NCBI GenBank assembly: GCA_958430865.1
Contig: CAUDNR010001024.1
Span: 1-39,958 of the forward strand
Reading direction: 5' to 3'
From: Entrophospora sp. SA101
Lineage: Eukaryota; Glomeromycota; Glomeromycetes; Entrophosporales; Entrophosporaceae
DNA length: 39,958 nt
The notes below the pieces were generated by a model that was not told the DNA's origin, did not search any database, and was given only the letters and a program-made list of their open reading frames with translations. A program made the translations under genes and the position numbers. Shown here in pieces: positions 38,389 to 39,958 of this stretch. Numbering within the stretch: position 1 is the stretch's first letter; each line of letters opens with the position of its first letter.

Positions 38389-39453
38389 AGTAGCTCTCCC
38401 CCTCCGAATAAGAGTAATTGTATGATTTTTTGATTTTTTAATTTTTAATATCTATATATTAATTAATTCATTCATTCATTCATTATTTAATTATTATCCA
38501 TTTATTCATATATTTATTTATATATCTATTTATATATCTATAATATCTAATAATACTTTAGTAATAAATTTAAACTACACGAAATAGATTATTAAATAAT
38601 AAATATAATTAATTATATTTTTTATTTTTATTAATATATTTAAAACATACGAAATAAAAATTAATTTAAAAAAAAAATTGTAATGAATTTTGTTTAAATC
38701 GAATGGGTTTAAATAAAAATCCATTTCCCAAGATTATCTTGTGAGATCTGATAATCTAATTTCGTATTTTATATATATATATAAGGGTAATTTTTCCATG
38801 ATGCCTAACCAAAGGTAATAAGACCGATTCGAATTTTTATTTATTCTTCCTTGCTTAGTTAGTCTATATATTATAGTGGTCAAATGATGATGGATGATGC
38901 ATCATCCCGACTTTATAATGTATCCTTTGGGACCCATATTGGTAGCACAGAATTAAACCACTAACCAAAAATTATGGTCATGGCAATTATTTTATACCCT
39001 GAAAATAATGGGTAGGTCACTCATTAAAAAAAAAACCTGTTAATATTAAATTTTTTGACAGCTGCAGAAAATAAAAAAAGAATTCCAGTTATTGGTTATA
39101 TTTATTTTTTAACAAAAACATCAGAAAACATCAAAAAAAAAATCAAAACCCTTCATAGTCGTTTGTCTCATACAAAATGTGAACGAGAGATTATTTTTTA
39201 AAAAAATATAGTAAAGTATGTATGAATGCGTATATTTTATTTTTTGGTTAAATTTGTGTAACATATGTCACTACCCTATTAAAAGATTAAAGAACATTTA
39301 ATTATTATTTGGAAGGAGATAATCATGAACTTTTATTCGACATAAAATGGATCATATTCTATATGGCCAATCATATATTATTGAAATCTGTTTAAATCAT
39401 CATACCATCATAAGATCAATCATATTGCAAAAAAAAAGTCATACACAAAGTTT

Positions 39454-39456
<3 letters not shown>

Positions 39457-39493
<37 letters not shown>
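39457..39493. repeat. (TA)n microsatellite
   Basis: About 18 TA units interrupted only at the ends. Confidence 0.8.
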
Positions 39494-39499
<6 letters not shown>

Positions 39500-39958
39500 T
39501 AATAGATAAAGAAAGTTCTCGAGTAAAAATTCTTTATTCCTCACACATAAAAAGACCAAGGATCTAGAACTTTTTAATTTTTAAAAAGAATCAATAATGA
39601 TGATAATAATAATAATAATATTTATTATTATATTGTTATATCATCATTCATTATTATTATTGATTTTAAAGTTTTATAGAATAATAATAAGCACTATATA
39701 AAGAACATCCCGAAGGAATTTATTTGATGTAATAGTTTTTCGGGATTTCCCGTTAAATGAATCATGAAAAATAGGTATTATTAAAAATAATAAAGAATTT
39801 TAATGTTTCCAACATATCAAATAAAAAAATTTTTTTGAATAAAGAATGGATAAATTAAAATAAAACGAGAGTATAAAATTAAAAAAAATTTTGCATATAA
39901 AAAAGAATAATCGTAAAAAAAGCTTAATGATAATAAAATAACTACATAATAAAAACTA

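Larger units (their letters stand above)
38236..39958. other. AT-rich intergenic region with microsatellites
   Basis: No gene was seen. It contains a ~105 bp interrupted inverted repeat (38284-38388), ATTC repeats (~38466-38483), a (TA)n run (about 39457-39493) and AAT-type repeats (~39600-39660). Confidence 0.6.

Overview
The window looks like an AT-rich nuclear genome segment of an arbuscular mycorrhizal fungus (Glomeromycotina, Rhizophagus-like). The grounds are a MATA_HMG-type mating-locus homologue, a multi-exon gene resembling Rhizophagus multicopy families, very AT-rich intergenic DNA, and dense transposons. The species call is inference; no rRNA or tRNA gene was recognised.

Positions 1-12178 and 12647-24696 hold two copies of one 12.2 kb mobile element with long terminal inverted repeats (TIRs). 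Gene order in each copy is: SF3 helicase (+), OTU-like plus protein-primed-type DNA polymerase B (+), small Cys/His protein (-), small winged-helix-like protein (+), A32-type packaging ATPase (-), coiled-coil protein (+), Gag-protease polyprotein (+), DDE integrase with chromodomain (-), zinc-ribbon protein (+), F-box protein (-). Helicase, PolB, A32 ATPase and integrase are the Polinton/Maverick hallmark set. The odd part is a retrotransposon-type Gag with a retropepsin-like domain and no reverse transcriptase, where a Polinton would carry jelly-roll capsid and adenovirus-type protease genes. The first and last genes both start inside the TIR, so they share their promoter region and first eight residues. 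Most long genes are broken in both copies, by TGA codons or by frameshifts that are often at homopolymers. Only the helicase, the two small zinc proteins and the copy 2 F-box gene look open. Many differences between copies are CpG to TpG/CpA changes. The first ~8.5 kb of the copies is almost identical and the last ~3.5 kb is clearly more diverged. A 10-N assembly gap (12637-12646) cuts the left end of copy 2, so true tandem adjacency is not proven.

Both copies are followed by the same ~380 bp flank, which looks like the promoter and 5' part of a dispersed gene. From 25.3 to 27.5 kb the sequence is non-coding, with an array of AGGATAATTATCCT-like palindromes. A host-like gene of at least five exons (27540-29279) has a PD-(D/E)XK-like motif and a frameshift at an A10 run. 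Next is a compact DNA transposon (29375-31744) with 34 bp TIRs and one intact 584-aa ORF of a transposase-like family. The MATA_HMG gene lies at 34557-35414. A perfect-looking 841 bp tandem duplication (about 36380-38061) has duplicated the 5' part of a Thr/Ser-rich, Cys-tailed small gene. The rest is AT-rich intergenic DNA with microsatellites.
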